The notes: generated from the sequence alone by a model not told the origin. A DNA stretch of 64,000 nt from Hankyongella sp964404985 (GCA_964404985.1 CAYOMD010000008.1:11155-75154), one strand, 5' to 3'; counted from the first letter of the stretch, positions 50,989 through 60,208 are shown. Numbers and translations are program-made.

Positions 50989-52266
50989 TTATTCGGCCGG
51001 TTGCAGGGCGCCGGCGCCGCTTGGCAGCACAGGCTCTGAAATGCTTCTGGGCAGCGGCTTGGGAGTCTCTATGCGCGCCACGACCGGAACCAAAATCAGG
51101 AAATGGATGAAGTAGTAGGCCGTCGCCAGCTGGCTGATGCGCACCCAGGGCTCCTCTGCCGGGGCCTGACCGCAGACGCCGAGGATGAGCACATCGAGCA
51201 GGAATAGCCAGAACAGCTGGCGATAGATCGGCCGGTAATTAGCCGAGCGCACCGGCGAGTTGTCCAGCCACGGCAGGAAGAACAGCAGCAGGATCGAGGC
51301 GAACATGCCGATCACGCCCCAGAGCTTGGCCGGTATCCCCAGGAAGTCAAAGGTGAAAGCGCGAAGAATCGCGTAGAATGGCCAGAAATACCATTCAGGC
51401 ACGATGTGCGCCGGCGTCGAGAGCGGGTTGGCCGGGATGTAATTGTCCGGGTGGCCCATGGCATTCGGCATGAAGAACACGACGGCACAGTAGAGCACGA
51501 GCGCCACCGCCAGGCCGAACAGATCCTTCGAGGTGTAGTACGGGTGGAACGGCACGGTATCCTGCGGGCCCTTCACGTCGATGCCCTTCGGGTTGTTGGA
51601 GCCCGGGATGTGCAGTGCCCACACATGGAGGACAACCACGCCCAGGATCACGAACGGCAGCAGGAAGTGCAGCGAGAAGAACTTGTTGAGCGCCGGGTTG
51701 CCGACGAATGGCGCGCCCAGCAGCAGGGTCTGCACACTCTCTCCGACCACCGGGATCGCCGAGAACAGGCCGGTAATCACGGTCGCTCCCCAGAAGCTCA
51801 TCTGGCCCCAAGGCAGCACATAGCCCATGAACGCGGTTGCCATCATCAGCAGGAAGATCACCAGGCCAAGCATCCAGATCATCTCACGCGGGGCCTTGTA
51901 CGAGCCGTAGTAGAGACCGCGGAAGATGTGCACGTAGACGACAATGAAGAAGAAGGATGCACCGTTCATGTGCAGGTAACGGATGAGCCAGCCGAAGTTG
52001 ACGTCGCGCATGATCCGCTCAACCGAGGCGAAGGCAACCGTCTCATGGGCGGCGTAGTGCATGGCGAGCACCACACCAGTCGCGATCTGGATCATCAGGA
52101 ACACGCCGGCAAGCACGCCGAAGTTCCAGAAGTAGTTGAGGTTCTTCGGCACCGGATAACCGGCACCGACAGCACCGTGCATGAAGCGGATCAACGGCAG
52201 GCGCTGGTCCAGCCAGCGCTCTATCGCGGAGTTCGGCACATAATGTTCAGCCCAAGGCTTGCCCAT
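50989..52266 (-). CDS. petB: Ubiquinol-cytochrome c reductase, cytochrome b subunit
   Basis: ATG 52266 gives 425 residues, of normal length. Eight to nine membrane helices carry the four heme His (in MHYAAHETVAF and HMNGASFFFIVVYVHIFRG for the first pair, FLLPFVILGVVVLHVWALH for the second). The quinol-site motif PEWYFWPFYAILRAF is intact. It oxidises quinol on the P side and reduces quinone on the N side. Five bases after petA. Confidence 0.96.
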   Translation of the reverse strand: MGKPWAEHYVPNSAIERWLDQRLPLIRFMHGAVGAGYPVPKNLNYFWNFGVLAGVFLMIQIATGVVLAMHYAAHETVAFASVERIMRDVNFGWLIRYLHMNGASFFFIVVYVHIFRGLYYGSYKAPREMIWMLGLVIFLLMMATAFMGYVLPWGQMSFWGATVITGLFSAIPVVGESVQTLLLGAPFVGNPALNKFFSLHFLLPFVILGVVVLHVWALHIPGSNNPKGIDVKGPQDTVPFHPYYTSKDLFGLAVALVLYCAVVFFMPNAMGHPDNYIPANPLSTPAHIVPEWYFWPFYAILRAFTFDFLGIPAKLWGVIGMFASILLLFFLPWLDNSPVRSANYRPIYRQLFWLFLLDVLILGVCGQAPAEEPWVRISQLATAYYFIHFLILVPVVARIETPKPLPRSISEPVLPSGAGALQPAE

Positions 52267-52271
52267 GTTGA

Positions 52272-52844
52272 TTACCCGATCTTGATGCTGGTTGGCGTCA
52301 GGAAGGCGTAGTCCGGCACTTCCAGGTTCTTGGGCGCCGGGCCTTTGCGGATGCGGCCCGAGGCATCGTAGTGCGAGCCATGGCACGGGCAGAAATACCC
52401 GCCGAACTCACCCTTGGTTTCTCCTTCGGCGGCGCCCAGCGGCACGCAGCCGAGGTGGGTGCAGACACCCAAGGTCACCAGCCAGTTCTTGTGCTCGGGC
52501 TTGACGCGCTGGTCGTCAGTTTGCGGATCACGCAGATCAGATATCTTCACCGCCTGCATGGCTGTGACTTCCGCCGGCATCCGGTTGCGCACGAAGACAG
52601 GCTTGCCTTGCCAGATCACCTTGATGGCCTGGCCCGGCTCGATCGGCGACAGATCGACCTCCACCGTGGACAGGGCCAGCACGTCCGCTGCCGGATTCAT
52701 CTGCTGAACGAATGGCCAGGCTGCCATCGCGCCGCCGACCGCAACGAAGGCACCCGATGCAATGTGCAGGAAGTCGCGGCGTTGCACGCCTTCGCCCGTC
52801 CCATGACCGCTGTGGGGTGTCGTTGCACCCTGTCCGCTTGCCAT
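52272..52844 (-). CDS. petA: Ubiquinol-cytochrome c reductase, Rieske iron-sulfur subunit
   Basis: ATG 52844 (GAGGAG about ten bases upstream) gives 190 residues. A twin-arginine anchor (QRRDFLHIASGAFVAVGGAM) is followed by the Rieske domain with both cluster boxes, CTHLGCVPLG and CPCHGSHYD. It moves between cytochromes b and c1 to transfer one electron. First gene of the petABC operon; promoter expected in the 250 bases upstream, where no other gene is seen. Confidence 0.95.
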   Translation of the reverse strand: MASGQGATTPHSGHGTGEGVQRRDFLHIASGAFVAVGGAMAAWPFVQQMNPAADVLALSTVEVDLSPIEPGQAIKVIWQGKPVFVRNRMPAEVTAMQAVKISDLRDPQTDDQRVKPEHKNWLVTLGVCTHLGCVPLGAAEGETKGEFGGYFCPCHGSHYDASGRIRKGPAPKNLEVPDYAFLTPTSIKIG

Positions 52845-53097
52845 TCCTTGTGAACTCCTCAACTGCAAACCATCGATTTGCTGACTTTCGACTGTACCTT
52901 AAGCCTGACACTCTTTCGTCGAACTGCATCACGCGCAAGGTGAATTGAAGCGTCGATTACCGCCCACATCACGCCGATACAATGGGCAAATTAGCCGCAA
53001 CCACCGGCAAGTACCATGAATGCGATCAAAACAAACACTTTGCAAACCGGATCGCGCCGCGCAGAAGGGCAAAACCTCAAGCCAAGAAGCGGTTGGA

Positions 53098-54534
53098 ATG
53101 CGCACAACCCTCATCAGCGCCGTACGCTGGGTTGCGGCCGGACGGCTGCTCAGCCAGATCATCACCTGGGTACTGACCATCGTCACCATCCGGCTGCTGT
53201 CCCCGGCGGACTACGGCGTGGTCGCCTCGGCCTTGCTGCTCACCAGCATCCTCGCCATCCTGCAGGAGAGCGGGTTTCGCGCCGTGCTCATTCGCCGGCG
53301 CACATTGGAGCCGGAGCACCGGGACCGCCTGTTCGGCGCGTTTCTGCTGGTCACGCTCGGTTTGACGGTCTTTTCAGCGCTGGCGGCTTGGCCGCTCGGC
53401 CTCTACCTCGGCGATACCCGGGTGGCTCCGGTTGTCTGGCTGGTGGCACTGACCCTGCCGCTCAACATCGGCACCGTATTTCCGTTGGCGATGCTGGAAA
53501 AAGAGCTGGACATGCGCCCGGTTGCACTCGTCGAGCTCACCGCCAGCCTGATCCAGGGCCTGGCGACAGCCGGGTTGGCGCTCTGGGGTGCCGGATACTG
53601 GGCGCTGGCCGGCGGCATGGTTACCGCCAGCCTTGTGAAGGCTTTAGCGTTCTGGCGTTATGCACCCCGCGACCTTAAACCGCGCTTCGGCTGGCGCGCC
53701 AGCAAGGACCTCTTGCAGGAAGACTGGCGCTACGGTCGCGCCATCACCACCCAGGCAATGATCTATACAGTCACCAGCAATTTCGATGTGGCCGTTGTCG
53801 GGCGTGTACTGGGTGCCGGGCCGCTTGGCCTGTTTCGCACCGCGAGTGAACTGATATTCATGCCGGCCTCCAAGCTCATGCCGATCATCAACCGGGTCGC
53901 CTTCCCGGCCTACGCCCGCGCGCAGGAGGACCCGGGCCTCATTGCGCGTGCCTTCCGCAGCAAGCTGGGCGTGTTCATGGCGGTGATGGTCGCGCCGCTC
54001 TGGGGGCTTGCCGCGGTTGCGCCTGAATTCACAATGGTGGTCCTCGGTACGCAATGGAGCGCCTTGCCACCCCTGCTCTGGGCGCTGGGTCTGGCAGCCC
54101 CGTTCTACACCGTTTCACTGTTGTTCAACGCGCCGTTCGATGCGATCGGGCGGCCGGAGCTGAGCGTGCAGAGCAACCTGATCCGCGCCGGGTTGACGCT
54201 GGCGACCCTGATGATCGGCGCGCCATTCGGGCTGGACACGCTGATCTGGGTCTATGGCGGAGGTCTGGCCCTCTCCGGGTCGATCATCGCCTGGATCGGA
54301 CTGCATGTGCTCGGTGTCTCACGCCGGCAGGCCCTGGCCGATATGGTTGCGCCACTTGTCGCTGGCCTAGCCATGATCGGCGCGATCATGGGGCTGCGTG
54401 AGGCCCTGCCCCTCGGGCCGGGACTGCGCCTGCCGATGCTGATTCTGGCAGGAGCACTCAGCTACTGCGCGGTCCTGTGGCTGATTGGTGCCAGACAGAT
54501 TCGTGCCGCCATTGCACTGGTGCGCGGTACGTGA
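53098..54534 (+). CDS. Lipopolysaccharide/oligosaccharide flippase (MOP superfamily, Wzx-like)
   Basis: ATG 53098 gives 478 residues; an in-frame ATG at 53020 would add 26. About 12-14 membrane helices, with the N-terminal family feature RWVAAGRLLSQIITWVLTI and RLLSPADYGVVASA, then NFDVAVVGRVLGAGPLGLF and ELIFMPASKLMPIINRVAFP. It should flip lipid-linked sugars across the inner membrane. No glycosyltransferases are nearby, so the substrate is unknown. The stop overlaps the next start (GTGA). Confidence 0.88.
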   Translation: MRTTLISAVRWVAAGRLLSQIITWVLTIVTIRLLSPADYGVVASALLLTSILAILQESGFRAVLIRRRTLEPEHRDRLFGAFLLVTLGLTVFSALAAWPLGLYLGDTRVAPVVWLVALTLPLNIGTVFPLAMLEKELDMRPVALVELTASLIQGLATAGLALWGAGYWALAGGMVTASLVKALAFWRYAPRDLKPRFGWRASKDLLQEDWRYGRAITTQAMIYTVTSNFDVAVVGRVLGAGPLGLFRTASELIFMPASKLMPIINRVAFPAYARAQEDPGLIARAFRSKLGVFMAVMVAPLWGLAAVAPEFTMVVLGTQWSALPPLLWALGLAAPFYTVSLLFNAPFDAIGRPELSVQSNLIRAGLTLATLMIGAPFGLDTLIWVYGGGLALSGSIIAWIGLHVLGVSRRQALADMVAPLVAGLAMIGAIMGLREALPLGPGLRLPMLILAGALSYCAVLWLIGARQIRAAIALVRGT

Positions 54535-54866
54535 TTCGCTTGGCGCTATTCCAGCCGGACCAGCCGCCGAATGTGGGCACATTGCTCCGGCTTGGTGCGT
54601 GCATGGGTGTGGCGATCGACGTGATCGAGCCGTGCGGCTTTCCCTTCTCGCGCGCCGCTGTGCGCCGGGCCGCACTCGATTACTTCGACCACGTCGACCT
54701 GACGGTCCATGCGGATTTTGCTGCGTTCGATGCCAGCCGCCAAACCGCTGGCCGCCGCCTTGTCCTGCTGACCTCCAGGGGAGACACACCCTACGCGACA
54801 AATCGCGGCTGGAGATGGCTGGTTTGTGTGGACTTAAAGAGGTGGCAGCTTCTCAGTCAAAAATGA
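54531..54866 (+). pseudogene. trmL: tRNA (cytidine(34)-2'-O)-methyltransferase TrmL, truncated
   Basis: A GTG start overlaps the flippase stop. The first about 90 residues are TrmL: IRLALFQPDQPPNVGTLLRL, then VIEPCGFPFSRAAVRRAALDY and RLVLLTSRGDTPYA. After that, at about base 54800, the sequence leaves the family and stops after 111 residues. The SAM-binding trefoil knot (normally LGRESAGVP and a later SLNVA) is absent, so the product should be inactive. The break marks the left edge of the accessory region. A functional copy elsewhere cannot be excluded. Confidence 0.85.
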
Positions 54867-55049
54867 TTTGCGACTTGGATTTGACCAAAAGCGGTCAATT
54901 GCGGGCGTTTCGGACAAGTCAGTTTGCCGTCAATGATTGCCGCGCGCATGAGCTTGCGCGCCTGCATATCGCGGACACCTCGGGCACGCTCAATTTTACG
55001 GGCACGTGAGGATGCGGCTGCCAGGAACCTTGCAAGCAGCCAGAATGGA
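54867..55049. other. Short gene-free stretch at the left edge of the accessory region
   Basis: Between the truncated trmL and the next gene no coding sequence or repeat is supported. It begins just after the point where trmL homology ends. Confidence 0.5.
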
Positions 55050-55502
55050 CTACTGTTTACCTTCGAGAATACCGCTAAGCTGTTTAAGGGCGGGGCTTCG
55101 ACCGTAGGCAATTTCGCCACAAATTGTTCGAGCGTAAGCACCCCAAAAGTTTCTCCCTCGTGGCAAGTGTGCAGGGTGAATGTAGGCAGTGACCTGCTCG
55201 CGCGGATCGAGTTTACGCGGCCAATGGTCACCGTCTGAAAACTCAGGGGCAGTGATTGCAGCACGTTCGGGAGCTTGGGACCAAGGACGCCGATAGAGCA
55301 TGCCCACATCGCTGACCGTGACGGGAAATGTGCTTAGGTTGGTCACTTCAATCCCAACAAATTGCCCTGTCGCGGTGACGGCCCAGAGCGGCCTAACTCT
55401 GAGCCTGACGCGCCGATTGCTTATGGTGTTCCACGTGTTGATGACGCCCAGAACAGCACCAAGGACAGCAATTGCCAACGTTACTGCCGATGCCCAATTC
55501 AT
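55050..55502 (-). CDS. Uncharacterised membrane-anchored protein
   Basis: The 150-residue protein starts at ATG 55502 after AGGGTGAG. One N-terminal helix (WASAVTLAIAVLGAVLGVI) is followed by a soluble beta-rich domain: RVRLRVRPLWAVTATGQF, VGIEVTNLSTFPVTVSDVG, and a later HPAHLPRG. The second motif is reminiscent of small accessory proteins found on mobile regions, but no family is assigned. It lies between the truncated trmL and a decayed IS3 element. Confidence 0.6.
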   Translation of the reverse strand: MNWASAVTLAIAVLGAVLGVINTWNTISNRRVRLRVRPLWAVTATGQFVGIEVTNLSTFPVTVSDVGMLYRRPWSQAPERAAITAPEFSDGDHWPRKLDPREQVTAYIHPAHLPRGRNFWGAYARTICGEIAYGRSPALKQLSGILEGKQ

Positions 55503-55581
55503 GTGCTCACCCTTAAGCTTCGCATGATACTAGCGCGACGCCAATGGCAGTCCACCTCCTGCACCAGCCGCGCAAACTGCT

Positions 55582-55794
55582 TTAGCAGTCGAGCGCACGG
55601 CCTAGCGCCCGGATTAGCGCCAGCGTATCCCGCGTGCTGCCAGACCGCGCGCCGTGCTTCCATGCGTTGCTATTACCCTTGGGCGCGCCGCTTCCCTTGC
55701 CGCCTTGCATCCGGCACCTGTTCCGCCCCTTGATCGCCGGGGACTGGCAGGGCGTCCCCTTGCGCGTCAAGGCCAAGCAGCGCGGAGCCGGCAT
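55582..55794 (-). CDS. HGG-type small protein, joined to a transposase remnant
   Basis: The 70-residue frame reads PAPRCLALTRKGTPCQSPAI, then RCRMQGGKGSGAPKGNSNAW and KHGARS, the pattern of phage-type HGGxSTG proteins (CxAxTRxGxPC...MHGGxxxGAPxGNxNAxKHG). The conserved His of HGG is Gln here. Its ATG is immediately adjacent to the interrupted IS3 transposase, so the original 5' end and promoter may be lost. Function of the family is not known. Confidence 0.6.
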   Translation of the reverse strand: MPAPRCLALTRKGTPCQSPAIKGRNRCRMQGGKGSGAPKGNSNAWKHGARSGSTRDTLALIRALGRALDC

Positions 55795-55799
55795 GCGCC

Positions 55800-56304
55800 G
55801 TCCTGCTCACTCGCCAGCCCACGATATAGCGGGCGCAAACGTCGATCACGAAGGCGACATAGACGAACCCTGACCACGTGCGACTTAGGTGAAGTCCGAC
55901 ACCCACAGCATGTTCGGTGCCGGGGCGTGGAACTGGCGGTTCACTTGATCGAGCGGACACGGTGCGGCCTTGTCGCTGATCGTGGTCTTCACTGGCTTAC
56001 CCCGGATTACACCCTGCAAACCCAGATCGCGCATCAGCCGCTCCACCGTGCATCGGGCAATATCGAGGCCCTCGCGCTGCATCTGCCGCCACACCTTGCG
56101 CACGCCATAGACCTTGAAGTTGGCGTCGAACACGCGCCGAACTTCGGGCTTCATCGCCTCGTCACGCTGAGCACGTGGCGACAGGCGCGAGGGATCGCGG
56201 CGCTGTGCCGCACGCTCATGATAGGTGGATGGGGCGATCGGCAGAACCCGGCAGATCGGCTCGATCCCATACTCTCCCCGATACTCATCAATGAAGCTGG
56301 TCAT
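55800..56304 (-). pseudogene. IS3 transposase OrfB fragment (stop, frameshift and 3' truncation)
   Basis: The first 139 codons encode a typical IS3 OrfB: YGIEPICRVLPIAPSTYHER, then VYGVRKVWRQMQREG, the family box RDLGLQGVIRGK, and NMLWVSDFT, which begins the DDE domain. At about 55885 a TAC codon has become TAA, and one base is lost shortly after. In the shifted frame the protein continues WSGFVYVAFVIDVCARYIVG up to AHAG at about 55800, where homology ends. Confidence 0.85.
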
Positions 56305-56626
56305 CGCTTGAACGGGCGGTCGAGCTCCGCCTGGGCAAAATATGCAGACGCCTTGCGCAGGATCTCGTTGGCCTGCCGAGCTCTCGGTTCTCGCGTTCCA
56401 GCGCCTTCAAGCGGTCCGCCAACTCAGTGGGAACGCCGGCACGCTTGCCGCTGTTCCCCTCGGCCTTCTTCACCCACTCCGGCAGGGTGTGGCCGGAGCA
56501 ACCGATCATAGCAGCACTGGAGGTGATCGCTGCCCAGCGGGATGGATGCTCGCCTTCCTGGTCCAGTACCAGGCGAACTGCCCGCTCACGCACCTCAGGG
56601 GCAAACTTGTTCGTCGTCTTGCTCAT
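56288..56626 (-). pseudogene. IS3 OrfA, frameshifted
   Basis: The frame encodes the OrfA helix-turn-helix start (KFAPEVRERAVRLVLDQ) and the leucine-rich ADRLKALERENREL. At that point one base appears to be missing (CTTCGG reads CTCGG), so the usual RQANEILRKASAYF tail is found only in another frame and the product ends in unrelated residues. Confidence 0.8.
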
Positions 56627-56730
56627 CGTAGACCCTTCCTCTCAGGAGTTAGGGCCTCCGGCAATCCGGGGGCGGTTCAGAATGGCAATTGCCAAAAACC
56701 CGGCGCTCACTCTCGCAGTTATTTGTCGCT

Positions 56731-58935
56731 TCATTCCGTGGCCCCTCCCACTTCGAACCTCAATGTCCCGCCTTGCACCAAAGATCGGTGCGGAAGGTCA
56801 GTGTGCAGCTTGGTCTGTCCAGCGATCTTTAGTTGTAAGAGGCTGTCCCCTCGTCCCACGCGTTCAATCTGGAGCAGGGGCCGGCCGGGAACCCGGATCA
56901 ATGCGCGGTTGGTCAGCGGAATTCCTGCAACATATGACCCGTTGGACGCGTCGACCGGATAGAAACCCAAGGTGGCGAAAATGTACCAGGCGCTCATCTG
57001 GCCGGCATCCTCGTTCCCGATTATTCCCGCCGGATCGTTGCGGTAGAATTCGGTAGCAATCCGCTGCACCAGCCGGTGGCCGGTTTCCGGACGATCGGTG
57101 AAGGCATAAAGCCAGGCGATGTGATGGCTGGGTTCATTGCCGTGGGCGTACTGGCCAATCATGGCTTCCTGCCCGAGATATTCTGCACCTTCTGTATGCG
57201 GCAGATCAAAAAAGCAGCGGTTCAGCATCGCCTCCAGCCCCGCCTTCCCGCCCCAAGCTTCGCGCAGGCCAAGCGGATCGTGCAGCGCGGGGGTCCAGCT
57301 GTATTGCCAGGCATTGGCTTCGGTATAGTCGCCTGGATTGTTCAACGGCGATGTGGGCATAAGGGGGGCGAACGGGGTTCGCCATGCCCCCGTGCTGCTG
57401 CGGCCGCGGGCAAGGTGAGTTTCCGGATCGATCAACCGCCGCCAGCCCTGTGCCCGGCTGGCGAACTTTGCCGCCAGGTTTGGCCGTCCAAGCATGGCTG
57501 CCATTCGTGCCGTGGCCGCATCGCCAATGCCAGCCTCCAGCGAGCGCGACACAGCCTCCCCCTTGACCAGGTCAAAGGGATAATAGCCATACCGGTCATA
57601 GATCGACCAGACCGAGAGTGAATCGTCGCCGGGATAGATCGCCGTGGCATCCTTGGTCGAGGTGGCAACCATCGCGCGAAGCGCGCGCTGCCCGTCAAAG
57701 CCACGGAAGCCCTTGGTCCAGGCATCGGCGATGACTGGCAGTGCGGGTTCCCCGATCATGGTTCCGGTTTCACCGCCCCAGATCGGCCATTTGGGCAGCC
57801 GCCCCGCTGCATCGTGATGATCGAGCAGCGAATTGATGAAATCGTCCACCCGCTCAGGCGCGAGCAAGGTGTAGAGCGGATTGGCGGCCCGGAAGCTGTC
57901 CCACAGCGAAAGCGTGGAGTAGCGCAGCCCCCGCTTGACCCGGCGAATATTGCCATCGGGCCCGCGCCACCGTCCGTCGACATCGCTGATGACCGAGGGA
58001 TGCAGGAAGGCATGATAAAGCGCGGTGTAGAAGATGCGCTGCTGCGTTTCCGACCCCGCGATTTCGACGCGGCCCAGCAAGCGATCCCATTCGCGCTTGC
58101 TTTCAAGGGCAACCCGGTCAAAGTCCCACCCGCCGCGCTCGTCCCGGTTGCGGCGGGCTCCGGCGCGATCAGTAGTGGCCAGGCCAATCCGGGCGACCAG
58201 TTGCTGGCCGCTCCCCAGATCAAATCCCACGAGATAGCGAGGGGCCGCATCGCCGGGCCGCGGCGGCAGGGTCTCAACCGCGGCGATCGGATGATCGAAG
58301 GCGACGGACCAGGCCACGTGCCGGAGCGTCCAGTTCCGCCGGACGGCTTGGCCCTCAAAGCCGTCCTTGGTGAAGGCATTAGCGACCGACAAGACCGGCT
58401 GCTGATCTGTACGGAAGGTCAGGCCATGCTGCAGGTCAACCAGGAGCCAGACCCGCCCGGCCCGGGCAAAGCTGTAGCGATGAAAGGCGCTGCGCAAGGT
58501 TGCGGTCAGTTCCACCTTCACCCCGTTGTCCGCCAGGGTGACGGCGTAGTACCCCGGCCGCGCAACCTCGGCTGACTTGACATAGGTGCTGGCCAGATCG
58601 GCCCGCCGCTCCAGGCTGGGCTGCAGCAGCAGATCGCCCAGCTCCGGAATGCCGGTGCCGCTGGCCCGATTCTGCGAGAAGCCGATGATCCGCGGCGCGA
58701 GGTACTGATAGCCCGAAGTATATTCCCAGCCGCTATCCGCGTTGTCCGGGCCGGGCTGGATCATTCCGAAGGGGCGGCTCGGCCCCGGAAAGGTGTGTCC
58801 GGTGCCGTCGGTCCCGATGAAGGGATCGACATAGCTGGCCGGCTCCCGCTCGGCCGAAGCCGCCAATGGCGTCACGATCAGTGCGGCAGCGATCAGCGCC
58901 CTGGCTACCTTTGCCAAAACAGCCTGGATCATCAT
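56731..58935 (-). CDS. GH92 alpha-mannosidase, secreted
   Basis: From ATG 58935 the protein has 734 residues and a signal peptide (VARALIAAALIVTPLAASA). GH92 features are YVDPFIGTDGTGHTFPGPSR, PFGMIQPGPDN, and the C-terminal catalytic region GNEDAGQMSAWYIFATLGF. The family hydrolyses alpha-mannosides, often of host or yeast glycans, with a bound calcium. The start overlaps the stop of the sugar-isomerase gene (ATGA). Its 3' end is only about 50 bases from the IS3 element but appears complete. Confidence 0.92.
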   Translation of the reverse strand: MMIQAVLAKVARALIAAALIVTPLAASAEREPASYVDPFIGTDGTGHTFPGPSRPFGMIQPGPDNADSGWEYTSGYQYLAPRIIGFSQNRASGTGIPELGDLLLQPSLERRADLASTYVKSAEVARPGYYAVTLADNGVKVELTATLRSAFHRYSFARAGRVWLLVDLQHGLTFRTDQQPVLSVANAFTKDGFEGQAVRRNWTLRHVAWSVAFDHPIAAVETLPPRPGDAAPRYLVGFDLGSGQQLVARIGLATTDRAGARRNRDERGGWDFDRVALESKREWDRLLGRVEIAGSETQQRIFYTALYHAFLHPSVISDVDGRWRGPDGNIRRVKRGLRYSTLSLWDSFRAANPLYTLLAPERVDDFINSLLDHHDAAGRLPKWPIWGGETGTMIGEPALPVIADAWTKGFRGFDGQRALRAMVATSTKDATAIYPGDDSLSVWSIYDRYGYYPFDLVKGEAVSRSLEAGIGDAATARMAAMLGRPNLAAKFASRAQGWRRLIDPETHLARGRSSTGAWRTPFAPLMPTSPLNNPGDYTEANAWQYSWTPALHDPLGLREAWGGKAGLEAMLNRCFFDLPHTEGAEYLGQEAMIGQYAHGNEPSHHIAWLYAFTDRPETGHRLVQRIATEFYRNDPAGIIGNEDAGQMSAWYIFATLGFYPVDASNGSYVAGIPLTNRALIRVPGRPLLQIERVGRGDSLLQLKIAGQTKLHTDLPHRSLVQGGTLRFEVGGATE

Positions 58936-59780
58936 TGCGTGCTGTCCCCTTGCAGACTGTCCCGGCGGTCCGCTCGGCTCAGCGCCAGCCGCGCCTCGGC
59001 CAGCGAGGAGAGCGTGATGGCATCGGCGAGCCGGTCGGACTGTTCCGGCTCGCAGCCATAGCCGATCCAGCGGCCACCTTCCGTCCGCGCCGGAAGCAGC
59101 TCGGGCGCGCAGGAAACGGCGATATCCAGCTCGGCCAGATCGGCCAGGCAAAGGTCCAGCGCGGCCAAGTGATCCGCAAACCAGGGGGCGGCCAGATCAA
59201 GCGGAGCCTGGATCGCGCCGGTGGAGCCAAACCGCAGCTGGATGCTGCGCACATTGGCAAAGACTGCCGCGCAGGCCGCAAGCCGTTCTGCAAACTGTCC
59301 CCCGTAAGTCATTTCATGGCCCGTGTACCAATGCGAGAAATCGAGCGTCAGCGGCAGCTCCGGAAAGCGCGTGAGTAGATCTACCGTCCGGCGGATATCC
59401 TGCGTCATGGTCGCGCGGTGGGTTTCAACGTGCAGCGCATGGCCCGTCTGCGCAGAGGCCTCGATCACTGCTGCGGCCAGCGCGTCCATCTCGGCATCGC
59501 TCTCAAACCCGGTGCCGACATGCAGGGTTGTAAAGTCGAGCCCGGCATCGCGATGGTGCTTCGCCAGGTCCAGCGCGGCGGCCGTGTCAACGATGCTGGC
59601 CATGCCGCACGGGATCAGTCCGGCGTCATGGATTGGCGCCCAATCCCCCCAATGGACCACCCCCTGATAGCCCAGCTCCTTAAGCAACCCGAGCTGGGCC
59701 GACTTGCTGGCCAGCCAACCGGATGACCTCACCGGCAGGTTGGCAAGGCTGCCCAGGCAGATATCACGACGCAGCTGCAT
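58932..59780 (-). CDS. Sugar phosphate isomerase/epimerase-like TIM-barrel protein
   Basis: ATG 59780 overlaps the stop of a truncated upstream gene. The 282-residue protein has the xylose-isomerase-like barrel: LLKELGYQGVVHWGDW, LDFTTLHVGTG, the metal-ligand strands ALHVETHRATMTQD and LTLDFSHWY, and IQLRFG. The Glu, Asp and His ligands look intact. It may act on a sugar released by the GH92 mannosidase, whose gene follows with a four-base overlap. The exact substrate is unknown. Confidence 0.78.
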   Translation of the reverse strand: MQLRRDICLGSLANLPVRSSGWLASKSAQLGLLKELGYQGVVHWGDWAPIHDAGLIPCGMASIVDTAAALDLAKHHRDAGLDFTTLHVGTGFESDAEMDALAAAVIEASAQTGHALHVETHRATMTQDIRRTVDLLTRFPELPLTLDFSHWYTGHEMTYGGQFAERLAACAAVFANVRSIQLRFGSTGAIQAPLDLAAPWFADHLAALDLCLADLAELDIAVSCAPELLPARTEGGRWIGYGCEPEQSDRLADAITLSSLAEARLALSRADRRDSLQGDSTQ

Positions 59781-59901
59781 CAAGCTGCCGGATAGAGCAC
59801 AGGATTGATCGGCGAGGCCGCGATCTGGCCAGGCTGCAAACCGGGCAGCCATTGCGCCAGGTCAGATTGCTGCATCGCGTTCACCGGATCGGCGACGCGA
59901 A
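59780..59901 (-). pseudogene. C-terminal fragment of an unidentified gene
   Basis: About 40 codons read AGIRVADPVNAMQQSDLAQW, then LPGLQPGQIAASPINPVLYP and a stop overlapping the isomerase start, so this was the upstream gene of the operon. The frame loses sense at about 59900, where a transposase remnant begins on the other strand. The family cannot be named from this tail. Confidence 0.55.
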
Positions 59902-59991
59902 TACCGGCGGGAGCGAACCTTCTACGAGGACGGGGGCTATGCACTTTATCTCGATCTGCTAAAAAGACGCAGCACTGGCCGCGCAGAGTGA
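59902..59991 (+). pseudogene. Remnant of a REP-associated Y1 transposase (RAYT)
   Basis: The frame reads RRERTFYEDGGYALYLDLLK and then a stop. This matches the N-terminal signature of Y1/RAYT transposases (HVTQRGNRRERxFFEDGDYxxYLDLL, from memory). The catalytic HxH and Tyr regions are missing, so only about 25 codons remain. It marks a deletion junction with the fragment to its left. Confidence 0.6.
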
Positions 59992-60208
59992 ATAATGTGC
60001 GTGTCACCGCGATTCCGTAATTTAATCAATCACTTAGCGCCTGCGTCTGCACGTTTCCTTGTTTGCTGTAGGTCTTAGCAACGCCCCGCACCCAAAGGTG
60101 CGAGGCGCTGGCAGCGTCAGGCAAGAAGGAGGGGACTACCCCGCTGCCGGTTCCGTTTGATTTTCGTCCAACGGTTTCCAATAGGCACTGCGCGGCAGGG
60201 CTGGGTAT
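59992..60208. other. Gene-free stretch between transposase remnant and higA
   Basis: No gene is supported. A hairpin-forming sequence is present at about 60082-60112 (CGCACC/GGTGCG core) without a T tract. Confidence 0.5.

Larger units (their letters stand above)
55800..56679 (-). mobile_element. Decayed IS3-family insertion sequence, right end intact
   Basis: On the minus strand the element starts at 56679 with TGAACCGCCCCCGGATTGCC, a terminal repeat of IS3 type, and continues through orfA and orfB. Homology stops at about 55800, in the middle of the catalytic domain. The remaining third of orfB and the left terminus are missing, so the element cannot move. Confidence 0.85.

Noticed and set aside
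60082..60112. Rho-independent terminator after higA
   Set aside because: The hairpin lacks a T tract and lies about 100 bases past the gene.
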